From assembly GCA_023228285.1 (NCBI GenBank), contig JALOBM010000006.1, forward strand, positions 1 through 62,769: a stretch of 62,769 nucleotides of DNA, given 5' to 3'. Each line of letters begins with the position of its first letter. The stretch's first letter is position 1. The notes under the pieces were generated by a model. It was given only the letters and a program-made list of their open reading frames with translations. It did no database searches and was not told where the DNA came from. The DNA comes from Candidatus Cloacimonadota bacterium (GTDB lineage: Bacteria; Cloacimonadota; Cloacimonadia; Cloacimonadales; Cloacimonadaceae). A program made the translations under genes and the position numbers. This document shows positions 44,338-54,017 of the stretch, in pieces.

Positions 44338-47300
44338 CTAATGCTTTAGTGGCAAGGTTACAAATACAGTAGTTCCTTCATTCTCCTTGCTTCTGATCCA
44401 GATCTTGCCTTTATGCAGTTCAGCTATACGTTTTGAGGTAGATAGTCCCAATCCCAGCCCGCTGGAACGATACTCCACAGTACCAGATTTGTGAGCATAG
44501 ATTTCATTGAGTTCATAGAACTTGCGGAAAACATTCTTCAATTGATACTCTGGAATGCCGATACCGTTGTCTTGAACATAGATCACCATGCTATCCTTAC
44601 CTTCCAGTTTTTCCTGTTGAAATGCTGCTTTACGCGCTCCAATCACCACTGTGCCAAAATCATTGGTAAATCGAATCGCGTTCAAAACCAGATTATAGAT
44701 CATCAGATGCAGTGCTTCCCAGTTCACCATTATCGGAGGAAGGTCTTTTTCTATCTCCAAGCGGATGAACATCTTCCGTTTCCGTGATAGTATTTCCACT
44801 TCTTGCTGAATCAGTTCCAGGATTTCCGAGATATCAACAGCAGCCATACTAAGACTCTTTTTCAGATTGTAATTGTTCATGGTGTTGATATCTCCGGTGG
44901 TCATGATCAGTTTTTTTACGGAATTCTCGATCTTGTTCAAGATGTCCTTACGTTCATCTTCATCCACGTATAAATTGCGTTTCAGGCGCGACACATAGCT
45001 CTGTAAAGTAGTCAATGGAGTATTGAGTTCGTGCGAGACTATCGCCATAAACTCATCCTTAAGCATCTCAAAGGAGTTTAACTCCGTGCTTTTTTGCAGA
45101 ATGCTTTCGTATAGCATCGCGTTTTTAATGGCAATGGAAATCTGTTCTATAAATAGTGTAATGATCTCTTGTTTAAGATACATACCCCTGCTATTGTCAT
45201 CCATATTATCAAGATATAGGAAGCCAAAGATACTTTCATCAACCGTTATGGGCACACAGAATATGGTGTGAAGCTGAAAATCCTGAACGCTTATCGCAGC
45301 TTTGAATCGGTTGTCCTCCAAAGCATTATAAGTACTGACCATCTCCAGAGTGCTTTGTGAGAGCGAAAGTACAGACTTGCTGACTCCAGCGACGTTGCCC
45401 AGAATCTGTTTTTGCCTGTCAATCTGCACTTTATAGATGTTGTTACCGTCGCTATCCTTTTTGATCAGAAAACCTCTACCGGCATTTGTAAAATCTATGG
45501 CACTGGAGACAATCTCATGTTCCAGATCGCTGATTTCCACAATGCGCATCATTTCATGAGAGATCTTCATCAAATCGTTCATCTTTTGGATGCGCAGAGT
45601 TATTTCCGAGAAATCTTGAATGCGCACTATCAGAGCAGAGAGGTGCTGTTTGATGTTGCGCATAATAGATATTTCCTGCTTGGTAAAAGGCAATTCCCCA
45701 TCATCATTCAATGCAAGATAACCCACTCGTTTCATGCCTGTTTGCAGAGGTATTATCGCCATGTTCTTACCATCAATCACGCTCAACACAAGATTCTCAT
45801 TACGCATAGCTTTATCGATGTCCTGCCCCAATTGCGGATCAACCACGCTGGATTGAGAACTATTGTATTGATGGAAAGTAGTGTAATTCTGAATTCTGTC
45901 ACTATATTCCATCAATCTGAACTGCCAAGGGCTCAAAACTTCATGGATACCTTTTCCAATAAGGAATTTGATGCGATCCACATTGTAAACGTTTGCTATG
46001 TTGAAGAGGAGCTCGTTCCACTTGTGTCTAAGGTCCTTGGCTCGAGACTTCACAGGAATCAGATTGAACTTGCGGAGTTGATTAAGTTTATATAGGTTTA
46101 CTTCCAGGTAGTTGCTTCTATCATCTTCAGGTGTATTCTCAGTAATTTGTTCCAAATAGCCTTGGTATTCTGCGTAACTATGTTCTGCATGATCGTCTTG
46201 TTTCAGTTCCAGTAAAACCTGGATACGTATCTGATACAGCTCAACAAAGAGCTGATAGTATTCATATTCCTGCCATTCAAGGAAATACTTTTTAACCTTC
46301 CGCAAAATCTCTCGTAAGGGAATCTTCTCATTCATCAAGTCCACTCGCAGTTGCAGAATGTCCAATTTGCATAACCAATAGCGATAGTGGTTCTCTTCTG
46401 ATATTAAGTGCGCTTTATCGATCAATTCCTGGGCTTTTTCATAGTCACCCAAACCATAATGACAGGCAGTTTCCAAGATATAAAACACATTTATGGCGTA
46501 AGTATTATTGATCTCGCCAGCATGGCGGATTGCTAGCTTCAATTCCGCCAGAGCTTTCTCATAGTCATGTTCGGACATAGCAATCAAGCTTAGTACATTG
46601 TGATGAAACTCCTCTTCATGCAGATGCTTGAAATCGATTTGAACGTTGCTGCTTAGAAGTTTGCGAAGTTTCTTGGTACTCATCATTTCGCTTAGATAAT
46701 AGAAATATGTCTTCACTAAAGGATTTATCTCACGCAATTTTCCTCGGGTAAGTTCCGGTTGACTTTCAAGAATAAACTCGTAGTAATGACCAAAACCCTT
46801 TATTTTACTTTTTGCCAGTGCCAAGTTTCGCTGGATAGAATCAATATAGGTCACACTACTGATGGATCGGATCAAATCGCGGCAAGAAATCAATAGGGTT
46901 TCAGCTTCTCTAAACTCACCCATTTTGATCTTGGCCTCACCTTGATTCAATAGTGCCAAGGCTTTTATGGTGGTGAGATTCAGCTCATTTGCGTATTTGT
47001 ATGCCAGCTGGGAGTAACTGCTTGATTGCACTGTGATGCCTTGTTTGAGATAGAGATCCGAAAGGTTATTGTAGATAAGTCCCCAGAAACGCCTGATGTT
47101 GTATCGTTTCCAGATGCTGAGAGCCATATTCAGGTGTTCAGTGGCTTCGTCGATGTTCTTCAGATCGCTGTGGAATACCCCCAGATCATTGTGCATGGAA
47201 GCCAGGCGAACCATTACCCGGGAATCGTGCTCCGGAGGTATAGTCTCCAAAAAGTCTTCAAGAGTCTTAATTGCACGGTCATAGTCTTTCTTTTGTCCGT

Positions 47301-49791
47301 AATACACTGCCAGGCGATCAGTAAAGACTATATGCAAATCAAGAGGTAATTTAGATGCCAGCGCAAGATCCAGATACTGCTTAGCTTTTTCCGGCTCAGA
47401 ACGCAGATATACTTGAATGTAACCTATCCAAACCAGAAGTTGTTGCTTACCTGTAATAATAAGGCTTTCTGCTTTTTGGAAGCTCTCTAGTGCGGCTTTA
47501 AGATCTTCACGCATAAAGAGTATAGTGCCGATACTGTGATATTTCTCAAACAACTCGGGTATCTGGTCTGCGTTGTCCAGTAAAAATCCAGCGCGCTCAA
47601 AAAAGCCAGTTAGTTCAGTCTTTTCTTGAAAGATTGCCAGATCATTTATCACATCTTTGGTTTCTACTTCAGTGCGAGGATCGAAATCCAGTTTGAGAAC
47701 ACTTAACATGGCATCGTAAGCCTGAGACTGTTCATAGTCTTCGCTCAAGAGATTTGAGAGCTTCAAATAATACGTGCGGGCAGATTGCAGATCCTGTGCA
47801 ATGAATGCATTTTCGATCAATCCCAAGCAGGTGTCTTTGTCAATGATCTCTTTTCGGGCATAAAACTTCAAAATCCGTTTTGATACCAGCACATGAACCT
47901 TGTGGTCAGATTCCGAGAACATACGGTCTTTTGCTTCTATGAAGCTAAAACTGTAGTACTTGCCTTTCTTGCTGAGTATCTCGTTGTAGGTGGCATCATT
48001 CAGCAGGTTGTAGAGTTCGGTATCCTTCAACTTGAGTATGTAAATAATCAATTCCCGGCTCAAGGGGGTCTGTACGATGCTTAGCTTTTGCAGTAAGGCA
48101 TAATTTTGAGAAGTAAGATGGCTCATTCTGGAATAGATCGAGTGCAGGAGGCGTGAGGGCAGTTGATAATATTTAAGGCTCTCCGGAAAGATGACTTCAT
48201 CTTCCAATACTATGCTTTTCCTCTGCACCAGATCGATAAGAATTTCACGGATGAAGTGGGGATTACCAGAGCTTCTCCGATATAGCTCTTCACATATATT
48301 ATCTGGTGCAGGCACAGGTAGCAGCTTGTCTATGTAGGATTTACTTTCATCAATGTTCAAGAAAGGAAGATTAATCATCACCGTATGATTGATCTGGCTG
48401 ACTTTATTAAAGTCGTTGCAGGATAGCACAATCATCATCTTTTTCTGTATCAGGATCGGAGACATGAAGTTGATGAAATCTATGGTGTGCCGATTCACAT
48501 AATGGAAGTTGCGAATGATGAATATGATGGGCTTATGCTCTGATAGATGAACTAGGAGACTCTTTACGCTTTCAAAATCCAATTTGAGCTCTTCTGCGCT
48601 CTGACTGAGTGCTTTAGCTTCTTGCTCTTCACCAAACAGGTATTGTTTAAATTTTTTCGATATCTGTGCCAGAAATTCATGACCTTCTACCTCTTCATCA
48701 CTGAGAGACTGCACATATTCCTTGATCAGTGCGAAAAAGGCTTCATGTTCAGTGCGAGTGCAGGAGTAATCGAAAAGGAAAAATTCACCGCCCAACAAAT
48801 GATAGCGGAATAGGGATAATATACTGTCTTTCCCGAGACCGTCTCCCCCTATCACGGAGATAATCTTACCATTTGCTTCACAAACGGAAGGGACAAAATC
48901 AAGGATCTGATGAGAATACTTACCCCGCACAATATAACTATTGAAACGTAAAGTGTTTACAATGGACCAAGATGCAGAAAACGGGTATTCATCGTGATGA
49001 ATTCGGTTTATATAACCAATGATCTCCTGACCGCTTTGAAACCTGTTCTCTGGATTACGTTCCAAAAGCCGTAGAATAAAGCGCTCCAGTTCTGGTGGTA
49101 TGCTCTTATTAAGCGAGGAAGGAAAATTGGGAATAAAGTACTGATGCCCACCCGTTATCAGAGCATTCAATTGATCCACACTAAAAGGAAATGAACCAGT
49201 ACAAAGGCGATACAACAACACACCCAGGCTGTAGAAATCACTGCGCTCGGTAGCTTGTTGCCCCATTAGCAATTCTGGAGCAATGTAGGGTAATGTTCCA
49301 GATACATGCTGACTGTCTCGCGAAGGATCTACCTTAGAAAAACCATAATCTATTAGATTGATCACGATATGAGGGCCTTCCATGCGATACAATACATTCT
49401 CCAGTTTGAGGTCTTTGTGCAGAATATTCTGATTGTGCAGGGCATGTAAAGCGTATGAGATCTGGACTACAATGTCATAGATAAAACTGATCCTGGCTTT
49501 GGAGAATCGATAGTTGACTAGGGTCTTGCCTTCAAAATAATCCGATATGAAGTAGATGTGGTCACCCACGTGTCCAAAATCCACAACATGAGATAAATTG
49601 GGATGCTCTATCTTTGTGATGTGATGCATATCTTCCGCACTAAAATAGCGGTAAAGCTCTTCTGATGATAGATATTGAAACAGCTTCAGACTATATAGTT
49701 TGTTTGTGCGGATATCCCGAACTTTATATACATTCGCCCAGCTTCCCGATCCGAGACTCTCCAAAACTTCATAACGATGATCTATGTACAT
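44338..49791 (-). CDS. Giant Ser/Thr kinase - ATPase - TPR - GAF - histidine kinase hybrid
   Basis: 1817 residues from 49791 (GGGAG six bases upstream). Order: Ser/Thr kinase 1-265 (G-loop GSGSWANVY, Lys36, HKD 125-127, DYG 148-150, APE 171-173); AAA-type ATPase from about 300 (Walker A GGDGLGKDS at 315-323); helical repeats of TPR kind about 700-1250; GAF about 1395-1560; histidine kinase with His1587 (SHELNTPL), N box NLVLNA about 1700, DNGIGIP 1741 and GLGLGLS 1778. The ATPase looks weak: Walker A has Asp before Ser, and the Walker B region reads FIIRNFHYVN. No cognate response regulator is next to it. It should be a cytoplasmic sensor joining two phosphorylation systems. The gene is alone. 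Confidence 0.9.
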   Translation of the reverse strand: MYIDHRYEVLESLGSGSWANVYKVRDIRTNKLYSLKLFQYLSSEELYRYFSAEDMHHITKIEHPNLSHVVDFGHVGDHIYFISDYFEGKTLVNYRFSKARISFIYDIVVQISYALHALHNQNILHKDLKLENVLYRMEGPHIVINLIDYGFSKVDPSRDSQHVSGTLPYIAPELLMGQQATERSDFYSLGVLLYRLCTGSFPFSVDQLNALITGGHQYFIPNFPSSLNKSIPPELERFILRLLERNPENRFQSGQEIIGYINRIHHDEYPFSASWSIVNTLRFNSYIVRGKYSHQILDFVPSVCEANGKIISVIGGDGLGKDSILSLFRYHLLGGEFFLFDYSCTRTEHEAFFALIKEYVQSLSDEEVEGHEFLAQISKKFKQYLFGEEQEAKALSQSAEELKLDFESVKSLLVHLSEHKPIIFIIRNFHYVNRHTIDFINFMSPILIQKKMMIVLSCNDFNKVSQINHTVMINLPFLNIDESKSYIDKLLPVPAPDNICEELYRRSSGNPHFIREILIDLVQRKSIVLEDEVIFPESLKYYQLPSRLLHSIYSRMSHLTSQNYALLQKLSIVQTPLSRELIIYILKLKDTELYNLLNDATYNEILSKKGKYYSFSFIEAKDRMFSESDHKVHVLVSKRILKFYARKEIIDKDTCLGLIENAFIAQDLQSARTYYLKLSNLLSEDYEQSQAYDAMLSVLKLDFDPRTEVETKDVINDLAIFQEKTELTGFFERAGFLLDNADQIPELFEKYHSIGTILFMREDLKAALESFQKAESLIITGKQQLLVWIGYIQVYLRSEPEKAKQYLDLALASKLPLDLHIVFTDRLAVYYGQKKDYDRAIKTLEDFLETIPPEHDSRVMVRLASMHNDLGVFHSDLKNIDEATEHLNMALSIWKRYNIRRFWGLIYNNLSDLYLKQGITVQSSSYSQLAYKYANELNLTTIKALALLNQGEAKIKMGEFREAETLLISCRDLIRSISSVTYIDSIQRNLALAKSKIKGFGHYYEFILESQPELTRGKLREINPLVKTYFYYLSEMMSTKKLRKLLSSNVQIDFKHLHEEEFHHNVLSLIAMSEHDYEKALAELKLAIRHAGEINNTYAINVFYILETACHYGLGDYEKAQELIDKAHLISEENHYRYWLCKLDILQLRVDLMNEKIPLREILRKVKKYFLEWQEYEYYQLFVELYQIRIQVLLELKQDDHAEHSYAEYQGYLEQITENTPEDDRSNYLEVNLYKLNQLRKFNLIPVKSRAKDLRHKWNELLFNIANVYNVDRIKFLIGKGIHEVLSPWQFRLMEYSDRIQNYTTFHQYNSSQSSVVDPQLGQDIDKAMRNENLVLSVIDGKNMAIIPLQTGMKRVGYLALNDDGELPFTKQEISIMRNIKQHLSALIVRIQDFSEITLRIQKMNDLMKISHEMMRIVEISDLEHEIVSSAIDFTNAGRGFLIKKDSDGNNIYKVQIDRQKQILGNVAGVSKSVLSLSQSTLEMVSTYNALEDNRFKAAISVQDFQLHTIFCVPITVDESIFGFLYLDNMDDNSRGMYLKQEIITLFIEQISIAIKNAMLYESILQKSTELNSFEMLKDEFMAIVSHELNTPLTTLQSYVSRLKRNLYVDEDERKDILNKIENSVKKLIMTTGDINTMNNYNLKKSLSMAAVDISEILELIQQEVEILSRKRKMFIRLEIEKDLPPIMVNWEALHLMIYNLVLNAIRFTNDFGTVVIGARKAAFQQEKLEGKDSMVIYVQDNGIGIPEYQLKNVFRKFYELNEIYAHKSGTVEYRSSGLGLGLSTSKRIAELHKGKIWIRSKENEGTTVFVTLPLKH

Positions 49792-49952
49792 CAACTGCTC
49801 CCATAGCATGATAAGCCTATTTTTCCACATAAATCATACTGTCAATCAGAATCTTTCCTAGTGACTCTTCAAGGTACGAATGTCGTTCTGCTGCTAGGCT
49901 GCCATACCCAAATTTGGCTGATACTTTTAACAAACGATTAAACTTAGAAAAT

Positions 49953-50108
49953 GGAGTTCATTTGACCTTACGTTTCTTATTGTATACCTATACGTTATGC
50001 GGTCAAATGGACTTCAGTTACAGGGGTATATTCTATGAATTGCCTGAAGTCTAAACCACCCTTTAACTTATTTTAACAGGGATATATAGCATAGGTATCT
50101 TGAACTCC
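49953..50108 (+). repeat. Repeat R1, copy B1
   Basis: 156 bp, ends GGAGTTCA (49953-49960) and TGAACTCC (50101-50108). Inside are two perfect stems: CATTTGACC (49959-49967) with GGTCAAATG (50001-50009), and GACTTCAG (50010-50017) with CTGAAGTC (50044-50051). It matches copies at 34845 (opposite strand) and 50373. Confidence 0.88.
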
Positions 50109-50170
50109 AGCACATTGATACATCTACCAAACGGTTCAAAAGCTTCATTCCTCCTCTGGTTTATCGATAC

Positions 50171-50244
50171 TTGAACCTGATATTATCGGGTGATCATCGA
50201 GGGAACACAGGATGATAACGGCTTGATATCAGCTTCAACACTGC
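50171..50244 (+). repeat. Repeat R2, copy B
   Basis: About 74 bp with GATATTATCGGGTGATCATC and later TGATAAC, TTGATATC and AACACT, in the order of copy A at 34601. It lies between two R1 copies. Confidence 0.7.
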
Positions 50245-50372
50245 ATAGAACAAAGGGAAAGAGGAGAATGATTCAAAAGCTCCCTTGGGTCGCTGTGGCA
50301 ATTCGTGGAATACCACACCAAGCCTGACATGACACTGGATAGTTTTCGAGTTTTAACTCGGATAATGCGATT

Positions 50373-50525
50373 GGATTTCATTTGACCTTATATCTTATAG
50401 TATATCTATAGTTATAAGGTCTAATGTACTTCAATATCTGTGGTGAATTCTCTGCATTACACGAAGTCCAAGCCACCCCTTAGTTTATTTTAACAGAGAT
50501 AGATAGCATAGGTGTCTTGAACTCC
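50373..50525 (+). repeat. Repeat R1, copy B2
   Basis: 153 bp, left end GGATTTCA (one change from the R1 terminus) and right end TGAACTCC (50518-50525). It contains a strong stem GACCTTAT..ATAAGGTC whose bases differ from copy B1. It shares the block CTTCAAT..GAAGTCCAAGCCACCCCTTAG with copy A. Confidence 0.85.
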
Positions 50526-50664
50526 GTGCATTTAAGCTCCCCAATTACTCGCTATAGTTGCACAACAATGCTTATAATCTTCTACCGTTTACGGTTCTAG
50601 AGTGTTTGTAGTGTTCCAAGTTTGGAAAAAGGGGTTACATAACGATAGTTCTATGATGCTCAGA

Positions 50665-51567
50665 TCACTTTTTTCCCTTGAACATATCGTAGCCGTGCTT
50701 CCAGCGTTTGTGTACCCAAAACCAATGATCGGGGTATTTATGGATGTAGTCTTCCGTTATGCGAATTATCTTATTAAGGATGATGGCAATATTCTCTTCA
50801 TTGTCTTCCAGTTCCGGATGGTATATCATTTTGGAAAACTCAAAGATGATTTTGTCTTCAGGACTCCGGATCACAAAACCGGGGACAATGGGAATCTGAT
50901 AACGCAAGCTTAGCTTTGCCACACCTTTCCAGTGTGAAGCGGGATATCCCAAAAAATCCAGAATGATACCTTTGCTACCGGCATTTTGGTCTGCCATAAT
51001 TGCTACAACGCGCTTTTCAGAAAGGTCGGAGATGATTTTGCGCAGACCATGCTTCATATCGATAATATGCATTCCGCTACGTGTTCTGATGGCATTTGTG
51101 TAGGCATCAAAGAGTGTATTCCGTTGTTTCTTTACAATCACGCTTAGAGGAATTCCCTGGAGCGGTAGAATCCTTGCTGCTTCCCAGTTTCCGAAATGAG
51201 CTGCTGCCATCAAGACTCCTTTGCCTAGATTTCGAGCTTCTTGCATATATTCGGAGCCTACGATAATCGACTTTTCGCTTAAGGCACTATCGTCCATAAA
51301 GTACTCTTCTAATATGTTCAAGGCCATTTGACGATAGATTCCTCTGATCAAGCAGTTTATTTTGGCTGTAGACCAAGTGGGATACACATGTCTGATCTGA
51401 GTATCAGCTACATCCCTGCGAATGCGCAGATGATAACCGATGGTCATGAATAGAAACATAATGATCGCTCTGCAAATCCTGTAGGGTAATGCACCAAGCA
51501 GGGCTATCAAAGCTCTAAATGGATAGTACTCCAAGGCGTTCTGAATGGCTTTACTATTGGTCTTCAA
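50665..51567 (-). CDS. Lysophospholipid/lipid A acyltransferase (LpxL/HtrB-type)
   Basis: 300 residues. The family motif HFGNWEAARILP (H-x4-E) is at about residue 124. A hydrophobic N-terminal segment (about 15-45) anchors it. The later motifs MADQNAGSKG and DHWFWVHKRWKHG are also shared by the LpxL/LpxM family, which transfers an acyl chain to lipid A precursors. It implies lipopolysaccharide. It follows trx by 6 bases and is probably co-transcribed with it. Confidence 0.9.
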   Translation of the reverse strand: MKTNSKAIQNALEYYPFRALIALLGALPYRICRAIIMFLFMTIGYHLRIRRDVADTQIRHVYPTWSTAKINCLIRGIYRQMALNILEEYFMDDSALSEKSIIVGSEYMQEARNLGKGVLMAAAHFGNWEAARILPLQGIPLSVIVKKQRNTLFDAYTNAIRTRSGMHIIDMKHGLRKIISDLSEKRVVAIMADQNAGSKGIILDFLGYPASHWKGVAKLSLRYQIPIVPGFVIRSPEDKIIFEFSKMIYHPELEDNEENIAIILNKIIRITEDYIHKYPDHWFWVHKRWKHGYDMFKGKK

Positions 51568-51573
51568 AGTTTA

Positions 51574-51882
51574 TCAGCTCAGCACATTCAGTTTGTTCAT
51601 CAACACATTTTTGGACACAGCACCGATGGAACTGTCCTGCAGTATACCATCTCGAAAAAACAAAAGAGTGGGAATACTCATCACACTATGCTTTCCAGCT
51701 AGTTCGGGATAATCGTCCACATTTACTTTACCGATTGTAATATCTTGATGCTCGGATGCCAATTCTTCCAAAATGGGAGCAATCATATTGCATGGGCCAC
51801 ACCATGGAGCCCAGAAATCAATGATAACCTTTCCTTGTGCAATAACATCAGAAAAGTTCGTATCTGTAACTTCTATTATCAT
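51574..51882 (-). CDS. trxA: Thioredoxin
   Basis: 102 residues, the standard length. The active site WCGPC lies in VIIDFWAPWCGPCNMI (about residue 30) with the cis-Pro loop VMSIPTLLFF. It reduces disulfides in the cytoplasm. The start follows AAGGAG. A thioredoxin reductase gene is not in the window. Confidence 0.95.
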   Translation of the reverse strand: MIIEVTDTNFSDVIAQGKVIIDFWAPWCGPCNMIAPILEELASEHQDITIGKVNVDDYPELAGKHSVMSIPTLLFFRDGILQDSSIGAVSKNVLMNKLNVLS

Positions 51883-52032
51883 GTGATACTCCTTATTGTC
51901 CTTTATAGAGAAGATAAGTGCATCCTGACTCCATGCAAGCTCCTAATGGCAATCGACTAATTGTAACCCAAAACAGGTTTCAACTGATTCATTGTTGAGC
52001 TACGATTATACAGATTGCTTGCTGGAAAAGCA

Positions 52033-52069
52033 AACTCCCCAAACCATAATCGTTTAGGATCGGGGAGTT
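52033..52069 (-). terminator. Terminator hairpin after hydG
   Basis: AACTCCCC (52033-52040) pairs with GGGGAGTT (52062-52069) across a 21-base loop. On the minus strand it is followed by TGCTTTTCC, a short T-rich run. It lies about 50 bases past the hydG stop. Confidence 0.55.
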
Positions 52070-52116
52070 CACGATCTCGTGTGCTCTGGCAAAGCTACAA
52101 GTATGTCCAGGCTTTA

Positions 52117-53526
52117 TTAGAAAAAGAGATCTCTGTTTCCAGCTTTCAACTCGGTCAGTTTCTCAATCACGGATTGCTTCATCTTGGGATCTTCGATCTT
52201 GGCAATCTCCCTGTCAATTAACTCTAATCCGCTCTTGCGGGTACGCTCTGATGAGAAATCGAAGAGGTATTCCGCAAAAGTAAGCAGAGCATTGGGAGTG
52301 CAAAACCTTTTCACAAAACCGGGGATGGCAAATTCCATAAAATGCTCACCCGTTCTACCAGCTCTGTAACAGGAAGTGCAAAACGATGGGATGTAACCAC
52401 CTTTAGCAAGTTCATAGATCACATCGTCCAAAGATCGCGTATCACCCAGTACAAACTGGGATTTCTTGCGAGACTCATCATCCTTGTGTGAATAATCGCC
52501 TACACCGATTGAGCTTCCGGCATCGATTTGCGAGACTCCAAAGCGCAGAACTTCATTGCGAATTTCAATTGATTCGCGAGCCGTAAGAATCATGCCGGTA
52601 TAAGGTACGCTGAGACGAATAACAGCTACCAACAGTTTGAAGTCTTCATCCGATACCCTGAAAGGAGGATGCTGGGTAAAAGCGGTTCCAATGGCAGGTT
52701 CGATGCGCGGGAATGAAATGGTATGAGGACCTACGCCAAAGGTATCTTCCAAATGAATGGTATGATACAATAATGACATTACCTCAAAGCGCCAATCATA
52801 CAAACCCATCAACGCACCAATGCCCAGATCGTCGATCCCTGCCTTCATGGCACGGTCTAAGCCGTCCAAGCGCCACAGAAAGCTGCTCTTTGGACCCTTG
52901 GGATGTAGTTTTTCATAAGTCTTCTGGTGGTATGTCTCCTGGAATATTTGATAGGTTCCGATACCAACAGACTTAACCACCCTGTACCCTTCAATATCCA
53001 TGGGAGCAGCGTTTATGTTTACTCTGCGAATTTCACCCTTCTTGTATTTGGTGTCATATACCGTTTGCACTGTCTCCGCGATGTACTTCGGATCATACAT
53101 CGGATGCTCACCATAGACCATGATAAGACGTTTATGTCCCGTCTCAACCAAAGATTTGGTTTCTTCAACCAATTGTTCGTGACTGAGGGTGCTGCGTTGG
53201 CATTCTTTGTTCGATATACGAAATCCGCAATAAACGCAGTCGTTTACACATTCGTTACCCACGTAAAGAGGTGCAAATAGAACAATACGGTTTCCATATA
53301 TCCGTTCCTTCAGTTCATGTGCCCCTTCCATGATCATCTTTCGCAATTCTGGATCTTTAACGTTGACTAGAGCTGCGGTTTCTGCTGGTTCCAATCTGTT
53401 CTTATCCAGTGACTTTTGGATGATGTCCCTGATTCTGCTTGCGGAAGCGTTTTTTTCACTTTCCAGCAAAGCTTCGATCGTGGCATCTGGGATAAAGGAT
53501 TTGATTCCTTCTGTGCTAATCTTCAT
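52117..53526 (-). CDS. hydG: [FeFe] hydrogenase H-cluster maturation radical SAM enzyme HydG
   Basis: 469 residues from 53526 (AGGAG before the ATG). HydG cleaves tyrosine to make CO and cyanide ligands of the H-cluster. The radical SAM site is CVNDCVYC (Cys93, 97, 100; CX3CX2C), and the second cluster site is CTSC...C (Cys383, 386, 409; CX2CX22C). This second site separates HydG from ThiH, which lacks it in this form. It implies an [FeFe] hydrogenase. hydE, hydF and the hydrogenase are not in the window. It overlaps the regulator gene by 11 bases. Confidence 0.95.
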   Translation of the reverse strand: MKISTEGIKSFIPDATIEALLESEKNASASRIRDIIQKSLDKNRLEPAETAALVNVKDPELRKMIMEGAHELKERIYGNRIVLFAPLYVGNECVNDCVYCGFRISNKECQRSTLSHEQLVEETKSLVETGHKRLIMVYGEHPMYDPKYIAETVQTVYDTKYKKGEIRRVNINAAPMDIEGYRVVKSVGIGTYQIFQETYHQKTYEKLHPKGPKSSFLWRLDGLDRAMKAGIDDLGIGALMGLYDWRFEVMSLLYHTIHLEDTFGVGPHTISFPRIEPAIGTAFTQHPPFRVSDEDFKLLVAVIRLSVPYTGMILTARESIEIRNEVLRFGVSQIDAGSSIGVGDYSHKDDESRKKSQFVLGDTRSLDDVIYELAKGGYIPSFCTSCYRAGRTGEHFMEFAIPGFVKRFCTPNALLTFAEYLFDFSSERTRKSGLELIDREIAKIEDPKMKQSVIEKLTELKAGNRDLFF

Positions 53527-53788
53527 TTTTATCTCCTGGTTCAATTTTCAAAGTCTGTGTTTTCACTCTCACACCGTCCAACATGCCCATCTTTCCAGAA
53601 AATGCTCCCATCTCGGAAGTTTCCATTTCCATGATCAGAAAGATAACAGATGCACCCCAATCCCGCATAGGATAGCCCACCCGCAACAATATATGCGGGG
53701 CATGACTATGCAGCATTTCACTAACAGGTTGAAAGGCCTTTTCGATATCATCTACGATGATGGTTACCACATGTCTTCTTACTGTCAT
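53516..53788 (-). CDS. TM1266-type hydrogenase-system regulator
   Basis: 90 residues from 53788 (GGAAGA before the ATG). The pattern RHVVTIIVDDIEKAFQPV, RVGYPMRDWGASVIFLIM and MGAFSGKMGMLDGVRVKT is that of the small ACT-like proteins annotated as iron-only hydrogenase system regulators. It overlaps hydG by 11 bases, which fits that role. The longer frame to 54064 lacks a start site and is not used. Confidence 0.85.
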   Translation of the reverse strand: MTVRRHVVTIIVDDIEKAFQPVSEMLHSHAPHILLRVGYPMRDWGASVIFLIMEMETSEMGAFSGKMGMLDGVRVKTQTLKIEPGDKNED

Positions 53789-53937
53789 AATTCTTCCAAT
53801 GATAGCGAAAAGAGAATACTTTGATGGCACAATCAGGAGGATTTCATTCCACCCTTGATGCCAGAACGAATCTCTCATCGCAGGTATTTTGTACCATGAT
53901 AAAATGGAGATGAAATCTGGCAAGAGAAAATTATGGG

Positions 53938-53967
53938 TTGACAAATATGACATTTTTATCAATTTTG
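53938..53967 (+). promoter_or_regulatory. Candidate promoter of the C39-like gene
   Basis: TTGACA at 53938-53943 and TTTG at 53964-53967, in a region of clear AT-richness. It lies 80 bases before the ATG at 54018. The downstream element CAATTTTG matches the shared TTTG pattern. Confidence 0.45.
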
Positions 53968-54017
53968 TTTGATTATCGAAATTCATTGATAACAAAAGAT
54001 TTAAAGAGACATAGCCT

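Larger units (their letters stand above)
49792..50664. other. Gene-free stretch upstream of the giant kinase
   Basis: It holds a TTGACA box (49840-49845) that could serve the kinase gene, then repeat R1 copy B1 (49953-50108), R2 copy B (50171-50244), a perfect hairpin CGAGTT-TT-AACTCG (50347-50360) and R1 copy B2 (50373-50525). No convincing open frame exists. The remaining sequence before the LpxL-like stop is AT-rich. Confidence 0.75.

Noticed and set aside
45412..46095. A 227-codon plus-strand frame opposite the giant kinase
   Set aside because: It is antisense to the GAF region of the kinase, with no start site and no recognisable domain.
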